This document shows positions 1 through 7,228 of a DNA stretch of 17,247 nt, in pieces. Source of the DNA: CAZBWW01 sp964496005 (GTDB lineage: Bacteria > Patescibacteriota > WWE3 > UBA101185 > UBA10185); contig CAZBWW010000021.1 of assembly GCA_964496005.1 (NCBI GenBank), forward strand, positions 1-17,247, in the 5' to 3' direction. Each line of letters opens with the position of its first letter. Positions within the stretch are counted from its first letter, which is position 1. Made by a program: the position numbers and the translations under genes. A model generated the notes under the pieces. The model did no database searches. It saw only the letters and a program-made list of their open reading frames with translations, and was not told the DNA's origin.

Positions 1-531
1 CGAATTACAGTACAGGTTTACTATCCAGTTAACGTCCCCATAAGTTTTAATTGCAAATTCGCGTTCGGCTGGTGTCCATTTTTGCACAAGATTCTTAGCA
101 ATCACCCCCCTATTGTCAGCAAAAAATTTATAATATGTGCTGTGGATGGGATAAAGCCAAGAAATTCCCCACGCAGTGCCAATACTATCATGCAAAAAAT
201 GAAAAGTGGTATTTACAATAAATAGCACACCGTAATTAAAGTTAATTAGCAGCAATACTAAACCACCAGCATAATAAAATAATGGATGGTGTGTATATGC
301 GCGATGAATTGAGTTAGGTTTTACTTTTTTTACTGCAACCAAAGGTAATTCTACAAGTATGTCAATATCAGGTGCTAACGAGAATAATATGCTAAATACG
401 AGCCACGTAAATGTGAATTCCTGATTTAGTATATTAGCTAAAACAACTGCGGAAATAATACTAATCCCAACATCAGATCCAAAATTAAAAATTGAAAGTA
501 ATTTGGCTAAATATTTCTTTGAGTTAGTCAT
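1..531 (-). CDS. YdjM/DUF457-like membrane metal-dependent hydrolase (3' end outside window)
   Basis: The minus-strand frame is open from an ATG at 531 to the window edge: 177 codons with no stop, so the C-terminus is missing. The protein has several hydrophobic segments (about residues 20-35, 43-53 and 86-108). Its polar residues match the YdjM/DUF457 family of inner-membrane putative metal-dependent hydrolases: PDID at 54-57, HRxxTHHP at 76-83, and FHxxHD at 110-115, followed by a Trp/Tyr-rich stretch ending in YPIH. In that family the His and Asp residues are thought to bind metal; substrates are poorly known. The ATG shares its first base with the TAA stop of the gene upstream, so translation is probably coupled to it. 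The family call rests on motif resemblance and is moderately secure; the activity is not established. Confidence 0.65.
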   Translation of the reverse strand, partial: MTNSKKYLAKLLSIFNFGSDVGISIISAVVLANILNQEFTFTWLVFSILFSLAPDIDILVELPLVAVKKVKPNSIHRAYTHHPLFYYAGGLVLLLINFNYGVLFIVNTTFHFLHDSIGTAWGISWLYPIHSTYYKFFADNRGVIAKNLVQKWTPAEREFAIKTYGDVNWIVNLYCNS

Positions 532-1052
532 TACCCACAAACATATGGCAAAAATTCATTTAGTAAAAGATCGTCATAATTCTCTTTTAAAACGTAACAG
601 TAAAAAAGCGTATCGCCCGTACCACCCTCGATAATCAGTATTCTTTTATCAAAATCAATGTCATATAAAATACGGTTCACTAGTTCAAAAAAGTCGTATT
701 CTGACAAACTAGCTAATTCGTATTCCTTGCCGTTAACTACTAGCTTGCCGGTTACCTTATAATCTTGATCTACCTCATACGAACTGAGCTCATAATTAAA
801 GTTATTGACTTGCGTTTTAAGTAATTCGAGTTCGTCTTGTACACTCCATTTCCAATCCAGCCCAAGTATTAAGTCATTTTCGTTTAATATTTTGGATATA
901 AAGCTATATACCTTTTCTACTGAAGCTTTTCCATCAAAACCAGCGAAATAAGTGTCAAATTGTACGTCAAGATCCGGAATTATTTTTGGGAATGCAATCT
1001 TTTCGATTGTTTGTAGAATTTCTGCTTTTTTCTCAGCCAATATAATTTTCAT
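531..1052 (-). CDS. Unrecognised acidic protein, 173 aa
   Basis: I do not recognise this protein. It has no signal peptide or membrane segment, so it is probably cytoplasmic. It is rich in Asp and Glu, especially in the C-terminal half. It begins with a Lys/Glu-rich helix and has a central DLILGLDWKW segment. A strand-like stretch RILIIEGGTGDTLFYCYVL lies about 20 residues from the acidic C-terminus. The ATG at 1052 overlaps the TGA of the upstream DUF4177 gene by one base, and the TAA stop overlaps the ATG of the downstream membrane protein by one base. Tight coupling on both sides suggests the three products are made together and may act together. The small size and fixed neighbours would suit an accessory or regulatory subunit, but that is speculation. 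No Shine-Dalgarno site precedes it. Confidence 0.8.
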   Translation of the reverse strand: MKIILAEKKAEILQTIEKIAFPKIIPDLDVQFDTYFAGFDGKASVEKVYSFISKILNENDLILGLDWKWSVQDELELLKTQVNNFNYELSSYEVDQDYKVTGKLVVNGKEYELASLSEYDFFELVNRILYDIDFDKRILIIEGGTGDTLFYCYVLKENYDDLLLNEFLPYVCG

Positions 1053-1261
1053 CAGGCAATGTTTCTTTCTCGTTTCATGAAGATTATTAATCCCGATGTA
1101 ACAGAAGCTTCAAAAATAATTTGTGTCAAGCCTAAATTAGAATAATCAACAACTGATATAATTTCCCAACCTTCTTCGCCAAAAGCATTTAGTTCTTTAT
1201 TAACCTGATCCTTACTTGCACTTATCTCAACTGAAGCAACTTTGTATTCGTATTTTTTCAT
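1052..1261 (-). CDS. DUF4177-family small protein, 69 aa
   Basis: This is the first gene of a three-gene operon. The 69-residue protein shows the DUF4177 pattern: it opens with MKKYEYKVASVEIS, has a central LNAFGEEGWEIISV block around residues 24-37, and ends with a hydrophobic strand followed by basic FMKRER. DUF4177 proteins are short cytoplasmic domains of unknown function, often found as accessory genes next to membrane proteins. The C-terminal half here is longer and more hydrophobic than usual (ASVTSGLIIFM), so weak membrane contact is possible. The ATG at 1261 lies six bases after a TAAAAT box and has no Shine-Dalgarno site. The stop overlaps the next ATG by one base (TGATG). Confidence 0.75.
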   Translation of the reverse strand: MKKYEYKVASVEISASKDQVNKELNAFGEEGWEIISVVDYSNLGLTQIIFEASVTSGLIIFMKRERNIA

Positions 1262-1267
1262 ATATTA

Positions 1268-1273
1268 ATTTTA
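1268..1273 (-). promoter_or_regulatory. -10 box of the DUF4177 operon, leaderless spacing
   Basis: TAAAAT (preceded by TG, reading TGTAAAAT) ends six bases before the ATG at 1261. At that distance transcription would start at or next to the start codon. No purine-rich ribosome binding site lies between. The box is not perfect consensus and the region is AT-rich, so this is the weakest of the six similar cases in the window. Confidence 0.45.
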
Positions 1274-1464
1274 CATTATTTATAGTAGGTAGTAAATTTA
1301 TATTTTCGTTTCTCCCAAACCATTCTTATGTATGTAAAGATAGAGTTGAGAGCAAAAACCCTACCGTTGATACAACCGCATTAAGTAAAATGTAACGGTT
1401 CAAATTCCCACCAAATAGATGAAAATGACACCAATTATTTACTGTTGTTATAGGGTAAAATATT

Positions 1465-1540
1465 TGGTGGGGAGGGTGGGAATCGAACCCACATCGCCGG
1501 TTTTTCAGACCGGTGCCGTGACCAACTTGGCTACCGCCCC
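1465..1540 (-). tRNA. tRNA-Phe (anticodon GAA), CCA encoded
   Basis: Read on the minus strand, this 76-nt sequence folds as a cloverleaf. The anticodon stem is CCGGT/ACCGG around loop CTGAAAA, giving anticodon GAA. The T arm is GTGGG-TTCGATT-CCCAC. The 3' end is A73 followed by an encoded CCA. The acceptor GGGGCGG pairs with CCTCCCC except for a C5-U68 mismatch (1536 against 1473). The D stem is a short GCC/GGC. It lies 105 bp downstream of tRNA-Gly on the same strand and may share its transcript. Confidence 0.93.
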
Positions 1541-1572
1541 AAGAATAACTCAAGAATTTACAGTAAGACCTA

Positions 1573-1596
1573 CTAGAGCGACGAACCGGACTCGAA
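1573..1596 (-). repeat. Partial copy of the tRNA-Gly 3' end (24 nt, 22 identical)
   Basis: This stretch matches 1645-1668 of the adjacent tRNA-Gly at a constant offset of 72 bases, with only two differences (1575 and 1584). The copied part runs from the T loop (TTCGA) through the 3' acceptor strand and the CCA position to one base beyond. Similarity stops abruptly on both sides. One mismatch changes the CCA to CTA. The rest of a tRNA is absent, so this is a fragment, not a second gene. It could be a decayed tRNA copy or a scar of site-specific integration at the tRNA 3' end. The 72-bp interval holds a G+C-rich stretch (1599-1617) unlike the surrounding AT-rich DNA. Confidence 0.75.
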
Positions 1597-1645
1597 AAGC
1601 CTCTCGCTTCGCTCGCGTTGTTCGAAATTGCTATAACCCAAGCTC

Positions 1646-1721
<76 letters not shown>

Positions 1722-1838
1722 AAAAATAGCATAAAGTAACACCACGAGTTTAACATAAACTAAATTTACGCTCCACTATAGAAAACAACCAACTAATGAA
1801 AAGGTAATCATAAAAACCCCTCGTCAACTAACAAAAAA

Positions 1839-3161
1839 TCATTCATAAATATATACTGGCGTACCAATCCTGGCCCACTCAAACAACTCTTTAGCCTCTT
1901 TTTCGACCAATTGTATACACCCACCTGTTGCAGGACTACCCATCGTATTTGGATCACGTGAATAAATATTCCCCGCACCATCTATATGATACGGAATGGC
2001 GTGAAACCCAAACCTATACCCGTTAATAGTACCTATCGGCAAATACCACGGCATATACCAGTTGCCAAAATACGAAATTGTCATTGCTTGTTTACCCTGA
2101 ACCTCATATGTTCCGGGTGGTGTATCCCAAGTCAATCCGGTTGATACGATATATGTTTTTGCCAGTTTTCCATTTTCAAACCTGTACAGCCGTTGCTGTG
2201 ACTTTATAACTTCCAGATATGTATCATGTAATTCACCGTTAGTTCTAGGTTTACCCTCTAAAGGCAGAATTACTGCGTTATTAATCTGGTAGTTTGAGGC
2301 TCTAAACAAAAGTGCTCGTTGAATAGCTTCTGTCGCTTCCTGATGGTAGACTCGTACATCTTCAGATGCATAAGTTTCACCTAGTTCAGTAATATAGTCG
2401 CTAATTTCTTGTTCAGCTATCTTCCCTACCGTCAATCCGTCTTCGATTTTGGTAGTAATAAATGTACCAACTTCGTACTCCGGAATATAAATGGGGTTTT
2501 TGCCGTATTTTATTAACAACGGATATGCCATATTAACGCTAAGCTCTTTTGTAATTTCTGCCTGCAATTTGCTGTCGTCAACGGTTTCTGTTGTAAGCGC
2601 AAGTGATACTCTATCTTGGCCGACTATTTCAGCGAGTTTAGCTTTTGTCATAAAAGTATTTCTGTCAATAAGTACTTTAGCGTCAGCACTTAATGGTCTA
2701 AAAGTGTAGTCCTCAAACGAAATAATTGTATTGTTAACCATAAACGCTAAGTTTTCTTCGAACTCCTTAATAAAGGAATCTAGTTTAGCTGAATCCACTT
2801 CAAGCGCATCCCCTGCAACCATTTCTCCGGCAAACTCATTTATACAAAATAATCTAAGTAAGTCTGACGGACAATTTTTTGTGAGGTGTAAAAGCTGCTC
2901 ATCATTAATAAACACCCCAATATTTTCTAAAGTTTCTGCTTGGCTTGTAGCTTCTAAATCTAAATAAATTGGTCTGGTAAGCCGATCTTCGAGTACTTTT
3001 CGACCTTGGGTATATTCCATTCCGCTTAAGGAAAGCTCGCCAAAAACAGCTTCTTGGCGAAATACGCGTATTGGTTGTGAATAATGAAAAAGTGCGGTTA
3101 CCGCAGCCAGTATAAGAAATAAAAGCAATAAAAAAACAAAAAGTGGCAGTTTAGCTCGCAT
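1839..3161 (-). CDS. Membrane-anchored L,D-transpeptidase (YkuD domain), variant active-site motif
   Basis: This 440-aa protein has an uncleaved-looking N-terminal membrane anchor (about residues 6-26). A long extracytoplasmic region follows that resembles VanW-type putative peptidoglycan-binding (PG_binding_4) domains, with GELSLSGM near residue 42 and a possible second copy at about 205-275. A C-terminal YkuD catalytic domain covers about 315-440. YkuD enzymes crosslink peptidoglycan through an active-site Cys, making 3-3 bonds. Visible catalytic candidates are His387 and Cys415 in GSPATGGCIQL. The usual signature is SxGCIR, often SHGCIR; here the His position is Gly and the Arg position is Gln, so activity should be treated as probable rather than certain. 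The ATG at 3161 follows a TACAAT box by five bases with no Shine-Dalgarno site. The gene lies just downstream of the DUF2207 gene on the same strand. Confidence 0.85.
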   Translation of the reverse strand: MRAKLPLFVFLLLLFLILAAVTALFHYSQPIRVFRQEAVFGELSLSGMEYTQGRKVLEDRLTRPIYLDLEATSQAETLENIGVFINDEQLLHLTKNCPSDLLRLFCINEFAGEMVAGDALEVDSAKLDSFIKEFEENLAFMVNNTIISFEDYTFRPLSADAKVLIDRNTFMTKAKLAEIVGQDRVSLALTTETVDDSKLQAEITKELSVNMAYPLLIKYGKNPIYIPEYEVGTFITTKIEDGLTVGKIAEQEISDYITELGETYASEDVRVYHQEATEAIQRALLFRASNYQINNAVILPLEGKPRTNGELHDTYLEVIKSQQRLYRFENGKLAKTYIVSTGLTWDTPPGTYEVQGKQAMTISYFGNWYMPWYLPIGTINGYRFGFHAIPYHIDGAGNIYSRDPNTMGSPATGGCIQLVEKEAKELFEWARIGTPVYIYE

Positions 3162-3166
3162 AATTT

Positions 3167-3172
3167 ATTGTA
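3167..3172 (-). promoter_or_regulatory. -10 box of the L,D-transpeptidase gene, leaderless spacing
   Basis: TACAAT ends five bases (AAATT) before the ATG at 3161. A partial -35 match, ATTACA, lies 16 bases upstream at 3189-3194. No ribosome binding site is present. The spacing implies transcription starting at or within a base or two of the ATG. Confidence 0.55.
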
Positions 3173-3264
3173 GCATTTTTAGATTTTGTGTAATCTGCCT
3201 TTTGCTACTTTTACTGCTTCCTGACAGCACAAGCCTTGCTTACTAAAACCCGGACCCCATGTTG

Positions 3265-4995
3265 TTACCAACTTCGACCGCCTCCCCCTCCACCACCGCC
3301 TCCGGAAGAACCTCCACCTGAAAAGCCGCTTGAAAAACCCGAAGAACTACTTCCTGATTTATAATTTGCATACTTGTTAGCGCTTGTTATGCTATTACCA
3401 ATAGTATTGCTAAGATTAGACATCGCAAGAGAATTCCATTTATTATCCGTGCTTTGATACCACTCCGAGTGTGAAAACTCCAAGTCCTTAAAGCGTTTTG
3501 CCCAAATATCTTCTACGCCAAACGCAGTAGCATAAGGCAACAATTTTTCAAAAAACATTTGGTTCTGTGCCTGAAAATCTAGTTTCTCATCTTGAGAAAC
3601 TAAAAAGTTTTCTAGCGATTTGGCTTCAGAATACTTCTCAATCCCCAAAGTGGTTCTACCAAAAAGTTTTTTCAACATAAAACGCGAAACAAGTACTAAA
3701 AACAAATTAAGTGTAAGCAACCCGAAGGATGTTAATACAGCAGCTTTATCTCCAAGTGCGTATAAATCACGTTTTACAAGTTTTTTCGTTTTTAGGGACT
3801 GCGCTACTTCTTTCTGAAATATTTTTATGCTTTGACCAAAAGACAGTGATTTCTTCAAGTCTGCTGTTGTTACGCTATTATCATCACCTGCATTAAAAAG
3901 TGCCTTAAGCAATGTTTTTTCAAACTTTTCTAACCCCGGCTCACTTGTATAATCGCCTAGCTTTTCAAACTCAATGTTATCTTTGTCGGTTACGTTTATT
4001 TTAAGCAAACCTTTTTGCGCCAAGCTAATAATAGTAGCAGTAATTTTTTGATGATTGAGCGCGCCGTCTACTAAGACAGCGGTTTCCGCAGGTGTAAGAA
4101 AACTACCACTAGTATTTTTAGGCGGGTCAAACCAAGCTGTGACTATTCTTTGCAACCTTGTGGTATTTTTTTTGTCTTTAAACCAACGCCACATTATTAT
4201 TGACGGCGTAATTACATACCAGCCTATTATCAATGTAATAAAAAATAGCTTTTTAACAAAAGATATTAATTCCGCAAATAAAGTAGATATTTGCTGCGGT
4301 TCGAGTTGCTGAACGTGACCTTTTGGAAACCCAACAACTACGGTTAACCCCTCGCCTACAGATAAATCACCTTCAGAACTTACTAGTAGTCCTTTTGTGT
4401 TTTCATCATCAGTATAAGTAATAACACGACACTTGCTTTGTGTTGAACCCGGCACACCTGTAAAACATGTAGACTCTGATTCTGTTGCCGGCACAGAATC
4501 AGGAAATATAATTGTTGCAGACGCGTTCTCTATAGGTACTCCCCACTCATTACCTGTAATATTCCAGTACAATTCATCGTGGTCCGTAAAGTAAGTGAGC
4601 GCTCCGCCAATTGTATAAATTATGATATATTGCTGCTCTCCGGTTACAGTTACATCCGGATCACCAATTTTTATACTTAACATATCGTTAGCTTGCGTCG
4701 TGGTAAACGTATATGGTTGCCCGATTGTGTTTAAAACCGATTCAACAGCTACATCTAGTTTAAATTTTTTACCCTCAGTATTAGTTTTTATTAGTGGAAT
4801 ATCTCGAATAATGCCATGGCGTTCAGCCGATCCGAAATCGTAGTTAAGCTGTTCCGTAACCGAAATAGTTCCATCCGCATTTATTGTTATTACAGCGTTA
4901 AAAGAATTAATTGCTTCTTGCGCGTGCACGGTTACAAAAGGCAAATACAGAAGTGTAAAAACAAGGCCTATCACTAATAATAAAATTTTTTTCAC
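3265..4995 (-). CDS. DUF2207-family membrane protein with glycine-rich tail
   Basis: This 576-aa protein starts at a GTG. A signal peptide ends at VHA (residues 23-25). An extracytoplasmic DUF2207 domain follows, with the typical INADGTISVTEQLNYDF opening at about 37-53 and RHGIIRDIPL at 59-68. The extracellular part holds a Cys177/Cys189 pair that could form a disulfide loop. A membrane helix spans about 248-270. A cytoplasmic region (about 275-415) resembles a winged-helix fold, and a second hydrophobic segment lies at about 420-440. The C-terminus is a Ser/Gly-rich run with nine consecutive Gly before RSW. DUF2207 proteins are widespread predicted membrane proteins of unknown function, and this tail is typical of many. 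The GTG at 4995 was chosen because MKKILLL begins a good signal peptide and a TACAAT box sits six bases upstream. Confidence 0.87.
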   Translation of the reverse strand: MKKILLLVIGLVFTLLYLPFVTVHAQEAINSFNAVITINADGTISVTEQLNYDFGSAERHGIIRDIPLIKTNTEGKKFKLDVAVESVLNTIGQPYTFTTTQANDMLSIKIGDPDVTVTGEQQYIIIYTIGGALTYFTDHDELYWNITGNEWGVPIENASATIIFPDSVPATESESTCFTGVPGSTQSKCRVITYTDDENTKGLLVSSEGDLSVGEGLTVVVGFPKGHVQQLEPQQISTLFAELISFVKKLFFITLIIGWYVITPSIIMWRWFKDKKNTTRLQRIVTAWFDPPKNTSGSFLTPAETAVLVDGALNHQKITATIISLAQKGLLKINVTDKDNIEFEKLGDYTSEPGLEKFEKTLLKALFNAGDDNSVTTADLKKSLSFGQSIKIFQKEVAQSLKTKKLVKRDLYALGDKAAVLTSFGLLTLNLFLVLVSRFMLKKLFGRTTLGIEKYSEAKSLENFLVSQDEKLDFQAQNQMFFEKLLPYATAFGVEDIWAKRFKDLEFSHSEWYQSTDNKWNSLAMSNLSNTIGNSITSANKYANYKSGSSSSGFSSGFSGGGSSGGGGGGGGGRSW

Positions 4996-5001
4996 TGCTT
5001 T

Positions 5002-5007
5002 ATTGTA
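5002..5007 (-). promoter_or_regulatory. -10 box of the DUF2207 gene, leaderless spacing
   Basis: TACAAT ends six bases (AAAGCA) before the GTG start at 4995. No convincing -35 or Shine-Dalgarno site is visible. The promoter of the oppositely oriented DUF11 gene lies about 45 bp away, so this is a divergent promoter region. Confidence 0.55.
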
Positions 5008-5050
5008 ACAAATACCTTAACTAGCTCATATATATATGCCCAAACGTCGG

Positions 5051-5079
5051 TTGCAACATTTATTACTATGGGGTATAAT
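5051..5079 (+). promoter_or_regulatory. Consensus-like promoter of the DUF11 gene
   Basis: TTGCAA at 5051-5056 and a perfect TATAAT at 5074-5079 are separated by 17 bases, the optimal spacing. Transcription should begin near 5086, giving a leader of about 33 nt. This is the best -35/-10 pair in the window. Confidence 0.75.
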
Positions 5080-5108
5080 AATACGCAGTTTATATAGTTA
5101 GTATATAG

Positions 5109-5113
5109 AAAGG
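5109..5113 (+). promoter_or_regulatory. Shine-Dalgarno site of the DUF11 gene
   Basis: AAAGG lies five bases before the ATG at 5119. It fixes this start and contrasts with most other lead genes here, which lack any such site. Confidence 0.65.
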
Positions 5114-5118
5114 TACAA

Positions 5119-5583
5119 ATGACTAAAAAACACTTTTTACTCTCTTTGTTATCTTTAGCTTTAGTTGTAACTATTTCTGGCAGTACTGCTTTAGCCTCAG
5201 ACGGAGCTGACCTTTTTCTTAATGCAAAATCAGCAATCAGCATTCCTCTAGGACAAACAAAAACTATAAAATTTAAGGCCGTCAACAATGGGCCTGAAGC
5301 TGCTAACAATTTTTCAGTTGCTATAGATTTTGATTATGGATTTGATGTTGTTGGAGCAACAACTGACTATGAAGGTAACCATACCTTAACCGTGTCCAAC
5401 AGCTTTAAGTATTTATATTTTCACACTCCGGAAGCAGTACCTGCAGGTGAAACAATAACCTTTACAGTAACACTTACAAGTATGGAAACCGGTAGTCTGA
5501 CAAACATGTTAGCTACATGGAGCTCGGTTACAGACCCGGACACTAGCAATAACAATGTGACCATGGTTGTAAGATCAAGATAA
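5119..5583 (+). CDS. Secreted single-domain DUF11-like protein, 154 aa
   Basis: A Lys-containing N-terminus and hydrophobic core end at ALA (residues 24-26), a good signal peptidase I site. The mature part is one beta-rich domain of about 125 residues. It resembles DUF11/CARDB-type Ig-like repeats: an ADLFL opening, a central VNNGPEAANNFSVAI block and a DPDTSNNNVTMVV ending. These domains usually occur as tandem repeats in large surface proteins, whereas here there is only one. No membrane anchor, sortase signal or lipobox is seen, so the protein is probably released or bound non-covalently to the surface. Its own strong promoter, Shine-Dalgarno site and terminator make it a separate, probably well expressed unit. 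The function is unknown. Confidence 0.85.
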   Translation: MTKKHFLLSLLSLALVVTISGSTALASDGADLFLNAKSAISIPLGQTKTIKFKAVNNGPEAANNFSVAIDFDYGFDVVGATTDYEGNHTLTVSNSFKYLYFHTPEAVPAGETITFTVTLTSMETGSLTNMLATWSSVTDPDTSNNNVTMVVRSR

Positions 5584-5614
5584 CTAAATCATAAAATTAA
5601 TATTTTTTAACATA

Positions 5615-5645
5615 CCCCCGGTTTTACTCCGGGGGTTTGTTGTTT
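5615..5645 (+). terminator. Rho-independent terminator after the DUF11 gene
   Basis: A seven-base-pair stem CCCCCGG/CCGGGGG (5615-5621 and 5629-5635) with a seven-base loop is followed by TTTGTTGTTT. The T-rich tail is only on the plus strand, so it serves the DUF11 transcript and not the opposing ATP-grasp gene. Confidence 0.88.
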
Positions 5646-5730
5646 ACACAGCCTATTTAATAATAAGTTTATGCATATAACTTTTCGGAAGATAAATTAT
5701 AAAAATGAAAGAGTACTGTAAAATAAATTT

Positions 5731-6741
5731 TTACTTATACCTAGCTATAGCCGAGTTAATAATTTCAGTAATTAGCTGTTCAAAGCTTAACCCTGCTTTT
5801 CTTGCAGCAGTAGGAAAGTAGCTAATTATTGTAGGGTCGGGGTTAATTCCCGGAATTGTATTAATTTCTATAAAAAATAACTCATCGCGATTTACTCTGT
5901 AATCAATCCTGGCACAATCCTTTACTTCCATCGTATCCCATATAATTTTAGATGTCTTTTCTACATTTTCCTGCAGTTTTGGAGATAGTTTAGCGGGACA
6001 CACATATGCTTCTGAAATATCTTTTAAATTGTCTTCATAAATCCATTTCGCCTCATAACCCGCAATTTTATTAAAACCAGCAGGTAAAAAGTCAAATCTT
6101 TGCTCAATTATGGGAAGTACTTTAGGCGGGTTCCCAAGCAACGCAACGGTTAATTCCCGCCCGTCAACATATTCTTCTAGTATAACCTCGTCACAAGCTA
6201 ACTGATTTACTAACCTATCTACCGCTTTTCGAAGTTCCTTGTCAGTGTTTACGACACTATCATTAAAAACACCTTTACTTGAACCCTCCTTGTTTGGCTT
6301 CACAATTAATGGATATTTAAGCGTATGCTTGATAGCCTGATCTTCACTGCTAACTACACTAGATTGTGGGCTCTGCACTCCAACGGAGCGCAAAAGCGTT
6401 TTTGTCAAATGTTTATTAAGTTTTATGGCGTGTGTTGTTGGTGAAGAATGAGTGTAAGGAATCCCAAGCATTTCACAAAATATAGGCACTTGTGACTCGC
6501 GGGCATCCCCTGACAAACCTTCAGCGATATTAAAAACAAGATCAATGTCAGCTTTGTGTTTTTGGAGTTTACTAAATGCAGTAAGATCCGCTTCCATTTT
6601 AATTACTTCGTGCCCAAGTTTTTTTATTGTCTTCTCAATTGCCTCAATAACATCAACAGAGTCAAATTCGATATCTTCTTGTGAACCTTCGGTGGAATAG
6701 TTTGTATTATGTTTAACGTTGTATATGAAACAGATTTTCAT
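5731..6741 (-). CDS. D-alanine-D-alanine ligase-like ATP-grasp enzyme
   Basis: This 336-aa protein has the three-part ATP-grasp layout of Ddl-type ligases. An N-terminal domain carries VFNIAEG at 69-75. A central ATP-binding region has IVKPN at 146-150 and the glycine-rich loop GSSKG at 153-157. EEYVDGRELT lies at 189-198. The metal-binding C-terminal lobe has RIDYR at 278-282 and IEINTIPG at 291-298. Ddl enzymes join two D-alanines for peptidoglycan precursors in the cytoplasm. Two motifs depart from classical Ddl: an EG appears where Ddl has HG in the N-terminal loop, and the C-terminal ligand loop reads GINPDPTIISYFP. It may therefore belong to the Ddl-related group with other amino-acid substrates. 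Nearby wall genes favour a wall role. There is no Shine-Dalgarno site; a TATCAT box (6751-6756) lies nine bases before the ATG. Confidence 0.85.
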   Translation of the reverse strand: MKICFIYNVKHNTNYSTEGSQEDIEFDSVDVIEAIEKTIKKLGHEVIKMEADLTAFSKLQKHKADIDLVFNIAEGLSGDARESQVPIFCEMLGIPYTHSSPTTHAIKLNKHLTKTLLRSVGVQSPQSSVVSSEDQAIKHTLKYPLIVKPNKEGSSKGVFNDSVVNTDKELRKAVDRLVNQLACDEVILEEYVDGRELTVALLGNPPKVLPIIEQRFDFLPAGFNKIAGYEAKWIYEDNLKDISEAYVCPAKLSPKLQENVEKTSKIIWDTMEVKDCARIDYRVNRDELFFIEINTIPGINPDPTIISYFPTAARKAGLSFEQLITEIINSAIARYK

Positions 6742-6844
6742 TATTTGTAGATGATAACACTATGATTGGTTATATACTACATAATTCGTAACCGACTTTA
6801 ATAATTTTTTTGCGGTAAAATTATATTAGCGATGGGAGAACGAA

Positions 6845-7228
6845 CTATCTCCGGGTCGAGTATTTCTTAAAAACAGAAGTTATATTGTCCAAATCCATCT
6901 TTTTATTCACAACATCTAAAGCAATCTGACCCACCATTTTTTGAGAAAGCGTAACTTCGTATCCGTTAAGCTCCAAAAAAGTTAATGCTGAATGCATCCC
7001 TGTTCTTTTGTTTCCATCTACAAAGGGGTGATTGATAATTATCGAGTAGGCTAAAACGGCTGCTTTCTCGTAAATTGATTCATACATATCCTTATTTGAA
7101 ATATTCGTAATCGGTCTGTTTATAGCAGATTCTAAAAGCGGAAGATTTAGTATTCCTTGTGCTCCTCCAAAACGCTCAATTTGGTAATCATGAATAACTA
7201 AAATTTCTTCGACCCTCAGATACCTCAT
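6845..7228 (-). CDS. doc: Doc-type Fic-fold toxin
   Basis: This 127-aa protein carries an intact Fic/Doc motif, HPFVDGNKRTG, at 67-77. Doc-family proteins are death-on-curing toxins; the P1 phage prototype phosphorylates elongation factor EF-Tu and so blocks translation. The catalytic His67 and the phosphate-binding GNKR are present, so the enzyme looks active. Length is typical of Doc. The ATG at 7228 overlaps the TGA of the upstream antitoxin gene by four bases (ATGA), the usual coupling for toxin-antitoxin pairs. The immediate neighbours are a ligase gene and a tRNA cluster, with no phage or plasmid genes in view, so this is a chromosomal module here. Confidence 0.9.
   Translation of the reverse strand: MRYLRVEEILVIHDYQIERFGGAQGILNLPLLESAINRPITNISNKDMYESIYEKAAVLAYSIIINHPFVDGNKRTGMHSALTFLELNGYEVTLSQKMVGQIALDVVNKKMDLDNITSVFKKYSTRR

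Noticed and set aside
4992..5309. Minus-strand frame of about 105 codons opposite the DUF11 gene start
   Set aside because: It lies antisense to a well-supported secreted-protein gene and overlaps both promoters of the divergent region.
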